From Candidatus Foliamicus numerosus (GTDB lineage: Bacteria > Pseudomonadota > Gammaproteobacteria > Steroidobacterales > Foliamicaceae): a stretch of DNA of 64,000 bases. Each line of letters begins with the position of its first letter. The stretch's first letter is position 1. Location of the stretch: assembly GCA_028285945.1 (NCBI GenBank), contig JAPYNE010000066.1:1-64000 (forward strand), in the 5' to 3' direction. The position numbers and the translations under genes were made by a program. Under the pieces are notes generated by a model. The model did not search any database, was not told the origin of the DNA, and saw only the letters and a program-made list of their open reading frames with translations. Positions 53,164 through 62,159 of this stretch are shown here, in pieces.

Positions 53164-54300
53164 TTACTCGTAAGCGACCACGGCGTTGGTGCAGCGCGCG
53201 CCCACTTGGGTGCGCGTGATCTCCCGCCGCTCCATCACGTCGATCAGAACGACATAGCCCTCCCGCTTGAAGCCCAGGCTGCGCGGCGGATACGATTCGG
53301 GCGCCTCGGTTCGCTTGACCGCGGCCACCGCGATCAGCCTGCCCCCCTCCAGCACCGCGATCGCCGGGTTGCCGGCCAGGGTCAGGCCCGTCAGCTGGCG
53401 TATCCCCAGCTTCGAGAGGACCTCGCCCGTGTCGCGGTCGTACACGCCCACTTCCTCGTCCTCCATATAAGCCCGGTCGAACAGGTGTACAAGGGGCTCT
53501 TCAATGCGGCCCCAAGGCGGATGCAAGCTCTCGTTGTCCTCCAAGTAATCCGTGCCAAATCTCTCGTCCGTCCGCATGTTGATGACGCGAACCCCGCCCT
53601 TCCGCGCTTTGGTAACAGCTTCTCCGTCCTCGTACACCCTCCGATCATGGCTGGGCCAGATTTGTGCAACATAGTCGCCATCCGGAGACCACTCATAGTG
53701 GCTTTCTATAAAGTTTGGCAGCCCGCGCAATATCTCTCCGGTGTCGGCATCCCATACCTGCATGTGCGCCCCGGTCTCTTCGTAAAGCCAGCCATACCTT
53801 ACATACAACTCGTTGCCGTCAGGCGACACAACAATCCCATACACCTCTCGGGACCGCCCGTCCGGCGCTTTCCCCGCGCGCGCTTTCTCCAGCAGGTTGT
53901 TGTCGCGGTTGGCCGGGAAGCGGGCCGCCACCTCGAACTCGCCGCCGCCCACGCGCAAGGATGTCACCGGCCACATGGGCGGCGACCACTTCTTGTTCAT
54001 GCTGGCGATATACAGCCGCGAGCGCACGGGGTCGTAGGCAATCTGATGAGGATCCCCCAGCCAGTCGATGGGCTCGGACACGCCGGTCATTTCCCCGGCG
54101 AGCAGGTCAACGCGGTAGGCGCGTATTTCATCAAGGAGGTCGTCGCCGCATAACACATACGCCACGGGCGAGGTCGACGGCTCCCCCTCGTTCCACAGCC
54201 ACAACGCTAGCAATGCCGCCGCTGCGGCTAACCCGTACGCAAGCACGACAAGCCGCGCCCTCGAAGCGCGCGCTGACGGAAGCCTCTTGTCCACGATCAC
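53164..54300 (-). CDS. membrane-anchored repeat protein, paralogue 2
   Basis: The 378-residue protein has a basic N-terminus, one hydrophobic segment (LVVLAYGLAAAAALLALWLW, about 17-36) and a large external part with propeller-like repeats: YVLCGDDLLDEIRAYRVDL, AYDPVRSRLYIASM, VSPDGNELYVRYG, VWDADTGEILRGL, EWSPDGDYVAQIWPSHDRR and VYDRDTGEVLSKLG. These SPDG and D-x-DTGE words are typical of beta-propeller blades. It is about 80% identical to the protein encoded at 54349-55470 and was formed by tandem duplication. It is the third gene after the YD-repeat protein in the same direction. Function unknown; start GTG 54300. Confidence 0.65.
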   Translation of the reverse strand: MIVDKRLPSARASRARLVVLAYGLAAAAALLALWLWNEGEPSTSPVAYVLCGDDLLDEIRAYRVDLLAGEMTGVSEPIDWLGDPHQIAYDPVRSRLYIASMNKKWSPPMWPVTSLRVGGGEFEVAARFPANRDNNLLEKARAGKAPDGRSREVYGIVVSPDGNELYVRYGWLYEETGAHMQVWDADTGEILRGLPNFIESHYEWSPDGDYVAQIWPSHDRRVYEDGEAVTKARKGGVRVINMRTDERFGTDYLEDNESLHPPWGRIEEPLVHLFDRAYMEDEEVGVYDRDTGEVLSKLGIRQLTGLTLAGNPAIAVLEGGRLIAVAAVKRTEAPESYPPRSLGFKREGYVVLIDVMERREITRTQVGARCTNAVVAYE

Positions 54301-54348
54301 TTCACCTCCAAGGCTTGTCTAGGGCAGCCCGGCGTGTGCTTTGACCGC

Positions 54349-55470
54349 TTATTCGTAAGCGACCACGGCGTTGGTGCAGCGCGCGCCCACTTGGGTGCGC
54401 GACACCTCGCGCCGTTCCATCACGTCGATCAGCACAACGTAGCCCTCCCGCCTGAAGCCCAGGCTGCGCGGAGGATACGATGCCTCCGCCTCGGTCCGCT
54501 TGACTGCGGACACGGCGATCAGCCTGCCCCCCTCCAGCACCGCGATCGCCGGGTTGCCGGCCAGGGTCAGGCCCGTCAGCTGGCGTATCCCCAGCTTCGA
54601 GAGGGCCTCGCCCGTGTCGCGGTCGTACACGCCCACTTCCTCGTCCTCCATATAAGCCCGGTCGAACAGGTGTACAAGGGGCTCTTCAATCCGGCCCCAA
54701 GGCGGGTGCAAGCCCTTGTTGTCCTCCAAGCGCCTCTCGTCCGTCCGCATGTTGATGACGCGAACCCCGCCTTTCCGCGCTTTGGTAACAGCTTCTCCGT
54801 CCTCGTACACCCTCCGATCATGGCTGGGCCAGATCGCCGCAACATGATCTCCATCCGGAGACCATTCAGGAACCCCCGGGATTGGCCATCGCAGCACGCG
54901 CAATATCTCTCCGGTGTCGGCATCCCATGCTTCCATGAGCAAGCCTGTTTTTTCATATACCCCGCCATGGCCTACATACAACTCGTTGCCGTCAGGCGAC
55001 ACAGCGACCACATACGCCTCTTTAACTTTCGCGTCCGGCGCTTCCCCCGCCCGCGCTTTCTCCAGCAGGTTGTTGTCGCGGTTGGTCGGGAAGCGGGCCG
55101 CCACCTCGAACTCGCCGCCGCGCGCCCGCAGCGCCGTCACCGGCCACATGGGCGGCGACCACTTCTTGTTCATGCTGGCGATATACAGGCGCGAGCGAAC
55201 GGGGTCGTAGGCAATCTGATGAGGATCTCCCAGCCAGTCGATGGGCTCGGACACGCTGGTCATTTCCCCGGCTAGCAGGTCCACGCGGTAGGCGCGTATT
55301 TCATCGAGGAGGTCGTCGCCGCACAACACATAAGCCACTGGCGAGGTCGACGCCTCCTCTTCGTTCCACAGCCACAACGCTGCTATCAATGCCAGCGCCG
55401 CGAGCAGCCCGCCTGCCAGAACGACGGGCCGTGTCCTTGAAGCTCCAGCTATCGTAAGCTCCTTGCCCAC
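54349..55470 (-). CDS. membrane-anchored repeat protein, paralogue 1
   Basis: The 373-residue protein has the same plan as paralogue 2: N-terminal anchor (VVLAGGLLAALALIAALWLW) and an exported propeller-like part (VSPDGNELYVGHG, AWDADTGEILRVL, EWSPDGDHVAAIWPSHDRR). Differences are concentrated in the middle (around the variable blade and a four-residue deletion after MRTDE), while the two ends are almost identical. Its GTG start at 55470 is only seven bases after the stop of the YD-repeat/transglycosylase gene, so translation is probably coupled. A protective or anchoring partner of that protein is one possibility. Confidence 0.65.
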   Translation of the reverse strand: MGKELTIAGASRTRPVVLAGGLLAALALIAALWLWNEEEASTSPVAYVLCGDDLLDEIRAYRVDLLAGEMTSVSEPIDWLGDPHQIAYDPVRSRLYIASMNKKWSPPMWPVTALRARGGEFEVAARFPTNRDNNLLEKARAGEAPDAKVKEAYVVAVSPDGNELYVGHGGVYEKTGLLMEAWDADTGEILRVLRWPIPGVPEWSPDGDHVAAIWPSHDRRVYEDGEAVTKARKGGVRVINMRTDERRLEDNKGLHPPWGRIEEPLVHLFDRAYMEDEEVGVYDRDTGEALSKLGIRQLTGLTLAGNPAIAVLEGGRLIAVSAVKRTEAEASYPPRSLGFRREGYVVLIDVMERREVSRTQVGARCTNAVVAYE

Positions 55471-55477
55471 GCTTGCG

Positions 55478-58400
55478 TCACTTCCAAGGTTTTTCTTTCA
55501 TGTGCTTGCGGATGGCGGCCGCGTATGTGCATCCGTCTGAATGCTCCTTGCAATTTCTCATGCCTTTGTGTCCATTTGGCGAGTATATGCTTCCCCCCGT
55601 GTTGTAGCGCGAGAACGCGTCGTCCCATACATTGTTCGGGTCGTCAGCGGGATTCGAGGGCCAATCGCCCGCTTTCCCATTGGTAACTGCTTGTTCGTAA
55701 TGGAAATCTAGGTATCCTTTCGCCTCCGTGTAACGGTCGGCGAGGTACTGAACGCCTTCGCTCAAGTTCTCCTTCCAATCCCATAGCTCGGCCTCGCCCC
55801 AGTTTTCAACGGGGTTGCTCAGTTCGAGCTGCATCAGCCCCCAGCCGTCCGGCGGCCCTAGCAGGGGCAGTCCGATGCCGACGTGCCGGGCGGCTTTGAA
55901 CTGCCGGTGGCTGCTCTCCTGCCAGGCCACGGCCTTGTGCTCCAGTTGCGTGGCGATCGAGAAGATATGCGCCTGCGTGGGGTTCTGCCCGTGGATCTCG
56001 TAGCCGCTCTGCGAGGCCGTCAGCGACTGGCCGTTCACCAAAGCGGCGACGGACACGGTCATCTTGCTGGCGCCGGCGAGCAGGCCGCCCCAATTCGGAG
56101 ACCATGCGGGAACGGTCGTGGCGCCGGTTCTAAAATGCTTGTATGTTTTCCTGCTCTGCTTGTCGAACTCCATATCGAGCCTCCACAGGAATAACGGTTT
56201 CCCGGGGTGCTCGACATTGTTCAGGCGGGCCTCGAAGCGGATGCGCGGCATGCTCGGGGTCCTGTCGATATGCCAGGTCGCCGCGGGCGTCGTAATGGAC
56301 ACGGACGGCGCCGCGGGCGCGGGCTCGGGCGCGCAGTAGCAGGCCGCCCGCCAGCCGACATGTGCGCCCCAGACGCGGACCGAGACGAGGATGCAGATGC
56401 AGCAGTTCGTGGAGCGGTACTCGAGCGGCTGGAACACGGCGTTGGAGGGCTTCTCGAACTCCATCGCCGCCGCCCGCCCGCCGCCGGACAGCAAAGGCTC
56501 TGCCACGTCCAGCATCCGCCGCGCCTCGCGCAGACCCGGAATCCCCAGTTCCAGAGGGTCAAGCGCCGCCGCCGCGAAGCTCGCGCCATCGAAGGCCACG
56601 ATCCCGTAGTCGGGCTGCTCCGCCGCGGCCGGATCGTTCTGTAGCACTTCCCGGCGGGCATCCGCGCTCCCTCCCCGGCTCCGCCTGTCATCATCCGGCG
56701 ACCAGACGGCGCCCGTGGCCTGCGATGTGATCCGGGCGATCCGGTCCGGCCCCGCGTACTCCACGGCGATGATGTCGCTGCCGGTATCGAAGCGCACGGC
56801 CCGCCCCATCGCGTCGTAGGCGATATCCAGGTTGCCCAAGCCCTCGTAGGTGATGTTTTCCACTCGGTTCATGTCGCCGACACGCACGGTTTGCCGCTTC
56901 GTCTCTCCGCCGCCCTCCCGTACCTCCACCTCCACGATGTTGCCGGCAGGATCGTGCGCGTAGCGCACCGCGCCGCCGGAACTGAATTTGATGCCAGAGC
57001 GGTTGCCAAGCGGATCGTATTGGTACCTAGTCACCTCGCCGCTGGCATATTCGACGGAGGACAGCCGACCCATGAAATCGTGTCTAAAGTTCACCTCGCC
57101 GCCTTCGCTGCGGAAGGTCGACAAGTTGCCCTCAGGATCATAGTCCGCAGCGATGACCGCCCCGCCGCGCTCCGCTTGGACGATCCTGCCGGACGATGAT
57201 GCCTTGAAGGCCGTCGCCATCTTCGGGCCGGTGACGCGTGTGCTTCCGCCGCTGTAATCGACGGTGGTCAAAGCGCCGTTCAGCGATTGGATGCCTGTAA
57301 TTCGTCCCGCCTCGTCAAGCCGGTAGGAGCGCGATTCGATACTGTTCGCAACGGTTTTCACTACCTTTGTGATTCGGTTCTGCGGATCGTACTCATAGCG
57401 GCGTTCGCCTTCCGGCGAGCGGACAACCGCGATCCGGTTCCGATCATCCAATATCAGCCGCCACCATTCGCCGTTTGTGGATTCGAAGCGGTCAGTGATC
57501 CCCGACGGGTCGTGGCCGAACACATGAACGTGTCCGGCGCCCTCCGTGACCACGGTCTCGCCTTCGCCGTAGCGGTACGAGTACTCCCGCCCGCTGCTTG
57601 AGCGGGCCACCCGCCCAGCCTCGTCGTAACTGATGCGGAGGATGGCCCTATTGTTCGGGCCAGTCGCGCTGGCCAAGCGGCCACTCGGGCCGTATTCGTA
57701 CGTCCACGCATGGCCGGCGATGTCCTGGGACTCGGCCAGTCGGCCGGCGGCATTGTAGGCATAATGCACGGAGCGGCCCCAGCGGTCCTGGACCGAGACG
57801 ATGCGGCCCCGACCGTCTCGGGATATATGGAACACGGCGCCTGCCGGGCCGGAAACCCCGCTGATGCGTCCGTTCCGGTACGAGAGCGTCAAAGTGCCTT
57901 CGCCGGTCGATACGGTGCGAAGCCGATACAGCGCGCCGCCGCGCTGTTGCTCGAATACCCGCGCGGACGGCCCGTCGCGCAGCACCGCTAGGCCGCCGAT
58001 AGCCTCTATGGACGTGGCAGCGTGCCGGGGGGTCTTGGGATGCGGGGCGTAGGTGCCGGAAGCGATGTGCTTGAAGCTCCGTACGCTCGGGCCGGGCGAG
58101 TGAATGCTAGGCGGCATCCCGGATACAAGCGGCTCGCTGCGGGGCCTTGCGTCGCTTGGCTCCGTCAGCTTGAAGAAATGGCGGGCGCCCGATTCGTCCG
58201 TGTAGCGTAGGCCGCCATCGACGACCGCGAGCTCCTCCGCCAGCGACAGGCGCCAGCCGGGGCCGAAATCGCGGTTGGACGCGATCCGGGAGTCGTACAC
58301 CCGGGTGAAGTAAATCCGCTCGCCGGAACCCGCCACGATGTCCCGGCGGCGGAACGTCAGGTTGCCACGGCGGACGTTTACGTAGCCTGCTTGCAGGCCG

Positions 58401-58606
58401 TCGAGAATGGACTGGGGGTTGGGGTGGAGGACATTGACCCGGCGGCGCAGCTCGGTCTCCTCCACGAGATCGGCGTAGAAGGCAAGCCACTCGCTGCTTG
58501 AAGGTGGTCCGGCCGATGGCTGGCCTTCCTGGGCCGTCGAGGCGGCCACCGCCAACGCCGCTGCCGCCGCCAGCGCGAGATGCCATGTGCGAAGCCGCCG
58601 TCTCAT
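55478..58606 (-). CDS. secreted YD-repeat protein with C-terminal lytic-transglycosylase-like domain
   Basis: From ATG 58606 the protein has 1042 residues. A signal peptide (LALAAAAALAVAAS, cleavage near 26) is followed by a DUF6531-like start (RRGNLTFRRRDIVAGSG, FGPGWRLSL) and many YD/RHS-type repeats (YNAAGRLAESQD, YDEAGRVARSSS, YDPQNRITKV, YDPEGNLSTF, YDPLGNRSGI). No Rhs self-cleavage motif is evident. Residues 732-758 are Cys-rich (NCCICIL...AACYC). After a beta-rich linker, residues 889-1042 look like a lytic transglycosylase: AWQESSHRQF (catalytic Glu 897), GWGLMQL (921), LSEGVQYLADRY and SRYNTGG. It should act on peptidoglycan. Two membrane-anchored paralogues follow directly. Confidence 0.75.
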   Translation of the reverse strand: MRRRLRTWHLALAAAAALAVAASTAQEGQPSAGPPSSSEWLAFYADLVEETELRRRVNVLHPNPQSILDGLQAGYVNVRRGNLTFRRRDIVAGSGERIYFTRVYDSRIASNRDFGPGWRLSLAEELAVVDGGLRYTDESGARHFFKLTEPSDARPRSEPLVSGMPPSIHSPGPSVRSFKHIASGTYAPHPKTPRHAATSIEAIGGLAVLRDGPSARVFEQQRGGALYRLRTVSTGEGTLTLSYRNGRISGVSGPAGAVFHISRDGRGRIVSVQDRWGRSVHYAYNAAGRLAESQDIAGHAWTYEYGPSGRLASATGPNNRAILRISYDEAGRVARSSSGREYSYRYGEGETVVTEGAGHVHVFGHDPSGITDRFESTNGEWWRLILDDRNRIAVVRSPEGERRYEYDPQNRITKVVKTVANSIESRSYRLDEAGRITGIQSLNGALTTVDYSGGSTRVTGPKMATAFKASSSGRIVQAERGGAVIAADYDPEGNLSTFRSEGGEVNFRHDFMGRLSSVEYASGEVTRYQYDPLGNRSGIKFSSGGAVRYAHDPAGNIVEVEVREGGGETKRQTVRVGDMNRVENITYEGLGNLDIAYDAMGRAVRFDTGSDIIAVEYAGPDRIARITSQATGAVWSPDDDRRSRGGSADARREVLQNDPAAAEQPDYGIVAFDGASFAAAALDPLELGIPGLREARRMLDVAEPLLSGGGRAAAMEFEKPSNAVFQPLEYRSTNCCICILVSVRVWGAHVGWRAACYCAPEPAPAAPSVSITTPAATWHIDRTPSMPRIRFEARLNNVEHPGKPLFLWRLDMEFDKQSRKTYKHFRTGATTVPAWSPNWGGLLAGASKMTVSVAALVNGQSLTASQSGYEIHGQNPTQAHIFSIATQLEHKAVAWQESSHRQFKAARHVGIGLPLLGPPDGWGLMQLELSNPVENWGEAELWDWKENLSEGVQYLADRYTEAKGYLDFHYEQAVTNGKAGDWPSNPADDPNNVWDDAFSRYNTGGSIYSPNGHKGMRNCKEHSDGCTYAAAIRKHMKEKPWK

Positions 58607-58749
58607 GCCGCACGCCAACTCCTGCCAACCTTCAACCGAGTGTAGCACGCGGCAGTTTTCGGCCGGCAGGCCATCGCGCCGTTTATTCTGCGCCTGTATG
58701 TTCCGGGGCTGCTAGAATCCCGGCAGGCAGGGCATAGCGAGGCTCGGAA

Positions 58750-59712
58750 ATGCAGGCGAGCGCCGTGGCGCATCCCAACGTGGCGCTAATCAAGTATTGG
58801 GGAAAGCGCAAGGCCGCAGGCAACCTTCCTGCGGCGGGTTCGCTGTCGCTCACGCTGGGGCATCTGAGCACCCGCACCGAGGTTCGGATCGACGGCGGCC
58901 TCAAAGAGGATGTTCTGAGCCTGAACGGAAGCGCCAGCGAGCGCGATCTGCCGCGGCTTCACGATTGTCTGGCGCCGCTGCGGGAACGGGCCGGAAATGC
59001 CAGTCCGGTCGCGGTGGAGTCCGCCAACGACTTCCCCACTGGGGCCGGGCTGGCGTCGTCGGCATCGGGCATGGCGGCTCTTGCCCTGGCCGCCGCCAAC
59101 GCCTTGGGCGTGGCGGAGGATGGCGAACTGGTTGGCCGCGCGGCGATGGCGGGTTCCGGCTCCGCGCCCCGGTCCCTGTTCGGAGGCATCGTGCTGCTGT
59201 CCATCAACGAGGCCGGCGAGTGGCGGTGCAGAAGCCTGCTGGCCCCGGATGAGTGGCCGCTGAAGGTGGCTGTGGCGGTAACCGAAACGGCAGCCAAGGC
59301 TGTGGATTCGCGCGCCGCCATGGAACTGACCCGGCGCACCTCGCCCTTCTACAGCGCCTGGCTTGAGGGGCAGGACGCCGATCTTGAGGATGCCCGCCGC
59401 GCGGTCGAGCGGCGCGACTTTGATCGTTTGGCCGAACTGTCCGAACACAACTGCCTGAAAATGCATGCCACCGTTTTGGGCGCACGCCCCGCAGTGGTGT
59501 ATTTCAACAGCGCCACGGTGGAATGCATTCATCGCGTCAGGGAAATGGCCCGCTCCGGCTTGCCGGTTTTCTTCACCATGGATGCCGGGCCCCAAGTCAA
59601 GGCCGTGTGCCTTCCGCATGCGCTCGACGAAGTGGCCGATGCCTTGCGCCAGACGCCTGGGGTGCGGCAGGTGTTGACAGGCGGCCTAGGTGCCGGGGCC
59701 CGCATCACATAA
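58750..59712 (+). CDS. mvaD: diphosphomevalonate decarboxylase
   Basis: The 320-residue GHMP-family enzyme has the MvaD signatures: AHPNVALIKYWGKR at the start, FPTGAGLASSASGMAAL (phosphate-binding loop), GSGSAPRSLFGG, ELTRRTSPFYSAWL and FFTMDAGPQVKAVCL with the catalytic Asp. It converts mevalonate diphosphate to isopentenyl diphosphate with ATP. It is followed by phosphomevalonate kinase 31 bases later, with HMG-CoA synthase converging from the right. Mevalonate genes are uncommon in Gammaproteobacteria. Confidence 0.92.
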   Translation: MQASAVAHPNVALIKYWGKRKAAGNLPAAGSLSLTLGHLSTRTEVRIDGGLKEDVLSLNGSASERDLPRLHDCLAPLRERAGNASPVAVESANDFPTGAGLASSASGMAALALAAANALGVAEDGELVGRAAMAGSGSAPRSLFGGIVLLSINEAGEWRCRSLLAPDEWPLKVAVAVTETAAKAVDSRAAMELTRRTSPFYSAWLEGQDADLEDARRAVERRDFDRLAELSEHNCLKMHATVLGARPAVVYFNSATVECIHRVREMARSGLPVFFTMDAGPQVKAVCLPHALDEVADALRQTPGVRQVLTGGLGAGARIT

Positions 59713-59743
59713 GCCTCGCCTTGCGGGCACGGGAACGGCCTCA

Positions 59744-60676
59744 ATGATTGAAGCCACGGCCCCGGGCAAGCTGTTCATTTCCGGCGAGTACGCAGTGCTT
59801 GAGGGAGCGCCGGCCATCGCCTGCGCCGTGGGTCGCCATGTGCGGGCGCGGCTGCATCAGGGCAGTATGCCGGAAGAGCAGGAGGCCGCCCGGTGGCGGG
59901 ATGCGGCCACTGGGCTGCTGTTCGCCCGCGGCCTCCGGGAGGCGCCCGCGTCCGCGCGGCTGGAAATCGACAGCAGCGCACTCTACGCGGTCGATGGGGC
60001 CAAGTACGGACTGGGATCGAGCGCCGCCGTGGCCGCGGCTGTTACCGGAGCGTTTCTGGCGGCGCAGGGGTCCTTGCCCGGCAGGGAGGAGCAGTTGCGC
60101 CTAGCCAGCGCCCTGCACCGTTCGCTTCAGGGCCCGGGGGGCAGCGGCGTTGATGTGGCCGCCAGCCTGCACGGCGGGGTCATTGCGGTGGACGGCGGCA
60201 GGGTGGAGCGGCTTGCCTGGCCCGACGGGCTGGTGTGCGCGGCGATCTGGTCCGGCCGCAGCGCCGGCACGCCCCGGGCTCTGGATCGTTACCGCAAGGC
60301 TCTGAAAGAAGGGCCGCGGCGCGTGCGGGCCGCGGCCAAGCGCCTGGAAGAGGAGGCCGGGGCCGTGAAGCAGGCTTGGCGCGCGGGTTCGCGCGAGGCG
60401 CTTGAGGCGCTGGCGCAATTCGCGGGCGCGTGGGAGGAACTGGATCGCGCGGCCGGGCTGGGGGTTTACAGCGCGCCGCACCTCGAACTGCTTGATCTTT
60501 CTCGAACCGCAGGCTGCCTGTACAAGCCCTCCGGCGCTGGCGGCGGCGACTGCGGGCTGGCGCTGGCCTGCGATCCCCAGCCGCTCGCCCGAATGCGCCG
60601 AATGGCGGCGGCGCGAGGCTACCAGACGCTGGATATGGAGCTGGGCGCGAAGGGGATGAGCGTGGCAGGCGCCTAG
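59744..60676 (+). CDS. mvaK2: phosphomevalonate kinase
   Basis: From ATG 59744 the 310-residue protein shows APGKLFISGEYAVLEGAPAIACAVG, the GHMP loop KYGLGSSAAVAAAVTG, QGPGGSGVDVAASLHGG and KPSGAGGGDCGLALA. EYAVLEG with GSGVDVAAS fits phosphomevalonate kinase better than mevalonate kinase. It makes mevalonate diphosphate, the substrate of the adjacent MvaD. Its stop codon shares the palindrome CTAG (60673-60676) with that of the convergent HMG-CoA synthase gene. Mevalonate kinase and HMG-CoA reductase are not in the window. Confidence 0.85.
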   Translation: MIEATAPGKLFISGEYAVLEGAPAIACAVGRHVRARLHQGSMPEEQEAARWRDAATGLLFARGLREAPASARLEIDSSALYAVDGAKYGLGSSAAVAAAVTGAFLAAQGSLPGREEQLRLASALHRSLQGPGGSGVDVAASLHGGVIAVDGGRVERLAWPDGLVCAAIWSGRSAGTPRALDRYRKALKEGPRRVRAAAKRLEEEAGAVKQAWRAGSREALEALAQFAGAWEELDRAAGLGVYSAPHLELLDLSRTAGCLYKPSGAGGGDCGLALACDPQPLARMRRMAAARGYQTLDMELGAKGMSVAGA

Positions 60677-62142
60677 GGCGAGTAGGCGTAGTACTCGACG
60701 CCTTCGTCCTGAAAGGCCGCATCGGTCCGCGTGCCGATGCGCTCGATGCTGAAGCCCGTCGGCTGCGGGAGGCCTTCCACCGGAAGCCCGGCGTGCAGGG
60801 CCTCGTACTGATCCTGACGCAGGTCGCAAGGGGAATCGAGCGCCTCGGAAAAGCGGATGCGCCGCGCCGCCTCCTGCCAGCCGTCCGCAACCCGCAGCAC
60901 CATGGCCTCGGAGGCATCGCCGCTGCCGTAGCCCACTAAAAGCACTTCCTCCCCCGCCCACTCCGCGCCCCGGTCGGCAGCCTCCTCGAAGCCCGCAGCC
61001 ATCCAAGCCGGCAGCGCGCCGGAATAGATGTTGCCCATATCCATCATCTTTTCGTTGCCCCAGCGCAGCGGTTGAAGCACCCAATCCTGGAATTCCTCGC
61101 TCTTTCGCCATGCTTTGGCCAGCTCGCTGCTCAACGGAAAGGGATCCTCGCAGTCTTCCCCGCCGCCCGTCAAAAGCCGCTCCGCGGGGTCCCGCCCAAT
61201 TTCCCGCAGCACTTCGCTGAGCGGCACTTCGGCCTGGTCGCAAAGGCGCGACAGCAGGCCGGATTCCTCGCCGCCGCTCAAACCTTCCGCGTGCAGACGC
61301 AGCAGCGCGAAAGCGGTTTGCGGCATGCGCAGGTAGGGGCGATGGAAGAAAATGGCGGACAGGCTCCCCAGCCATTGTGCAGGCGACACGCCTCGCCGGC
61401 TATAAAGCTGATTCAACGCATTCGTCACCTGGTCCAAGTAGCAGTAGGTGGAATAGCGCCCATTGAAAACCGGATAGTGCAGATTTGACCTGGGGCGGCG
61501 GCTGCCATCGAGCAAGGGCTTGCGAAAATCCGTGATCCGGTAATCGGAAGACCCTCCCGTGTGCCGCAGATCAATGCTGGCCAGAGCGGGATTGCGCTCC
61601 ACCAGCAGCGCCACGGCCCCGGCTCCCTGGGTGGGCTCGCCGCTGCTTCCACGGGCGTAGAGGGCGAGATCCGAGCAGATCACGATCGCTTTGGAGTCTT
61701 CCAGCAGGCAATGGCGCACGGCATTTTTGAGGGCATACACGCCGCCTAGGCAGGCATGCTTCACTTCCGGCACCTCGCAATGACGCGAAAGCGGCGGCAG
61801 GCCGAGTTGGGCCAGCGCCTGATTCAGCATGCCCTTCACGATCACGGACCCTGCGGAGTTGTCGTTGCTCGATTCGGTTCCCAGGGCCAGCAGCGATACC
61901 GCGCCGGGATCAATGTCGTAGTTGCGGATCAGCTTGAGCGCCGCGTTCGCGGCCATGGTATAGACGCTTTGCGAGGGGCCCGGCAGACGAAAGGAATGCC
62001 CCACCACCGCCGCAATCTTCGCCCACGGCGCGCCGGTCCACTGGCACCATTGTTTCAGATCCACGCGGTATGGCGGCACATCGACCGCCATGCCGCCTAT
62101 TCCGGCGCTATATCCCCCGCTGCTTTTCATGGCTAGCATCAT
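60673..62142 (-). CDS. mvaS: hydroxymethylglutaryl-CoA synthase
   Basis: The 489-residue protein contains the complete catalytic set: Glu in LALGTESSNDNSAG, nucleophile Cys in PEVKHACLGGVYALKNAV and His in IFFHRPYLRMPQ. GNIYSGALPAWMAAGFE and LLVGYGSGDASEAM support the family. It condenses acetyl-CoA with acetoacetyl-CoA to HMG-CoA. It is longer than the bacterial MvaS of Firmicutes (about 390) because of an insert between His and the GNIYSG block, as in eukaryote-like and Coxiella-type enzymes. A start four codons later (MKSSGG) is possible. Confidence 0.9.
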   Translation of the reverse strand: MMLAMKSSGGYSAGIGGMAVDVPPYRVDLKQWCQWTGAPWAKIAAVVGHSFRLPGPSQSVYTMAANAALKLIRNYDIDPGAVSLLALGTESSNDNSAGSVIVKGMLNQALAQLGLPPLSRHCEVPEVKHACLGGVYALKNAVRHCLLEDSKAIVICSDLALYARGSSGEPTQGAGAVALLVERNPALASIDLRHTGGSSDYRITDFRKPLLDGSRRPRSNLHYPVFNGRYSTYCYLDQVTNALNQLYSRRGVSPAQWLGSLSAIFFHRPYLRMPQTAFALLRLHAEGLSGGEESGLLSRLCDQAEVPLSEVLREIGRDPAERLLTGGGEDCEDPFPLSSELAKAWRKSEEFQDWVLQPLRWGNEKMMDMGNIYSGALPAWMAAGFEEAADRGAEWAGEEVLLVGYGSGDASEAMVLRVADGWQEAARRIRFSEALDSPCDLRQDQYEALHAGLPVEGLPQPTGFSIERIGTRTDAAFQDEGVEYYAYSP

Positions 62143-62159
62143 AACCTAGCCGCCGCGCT

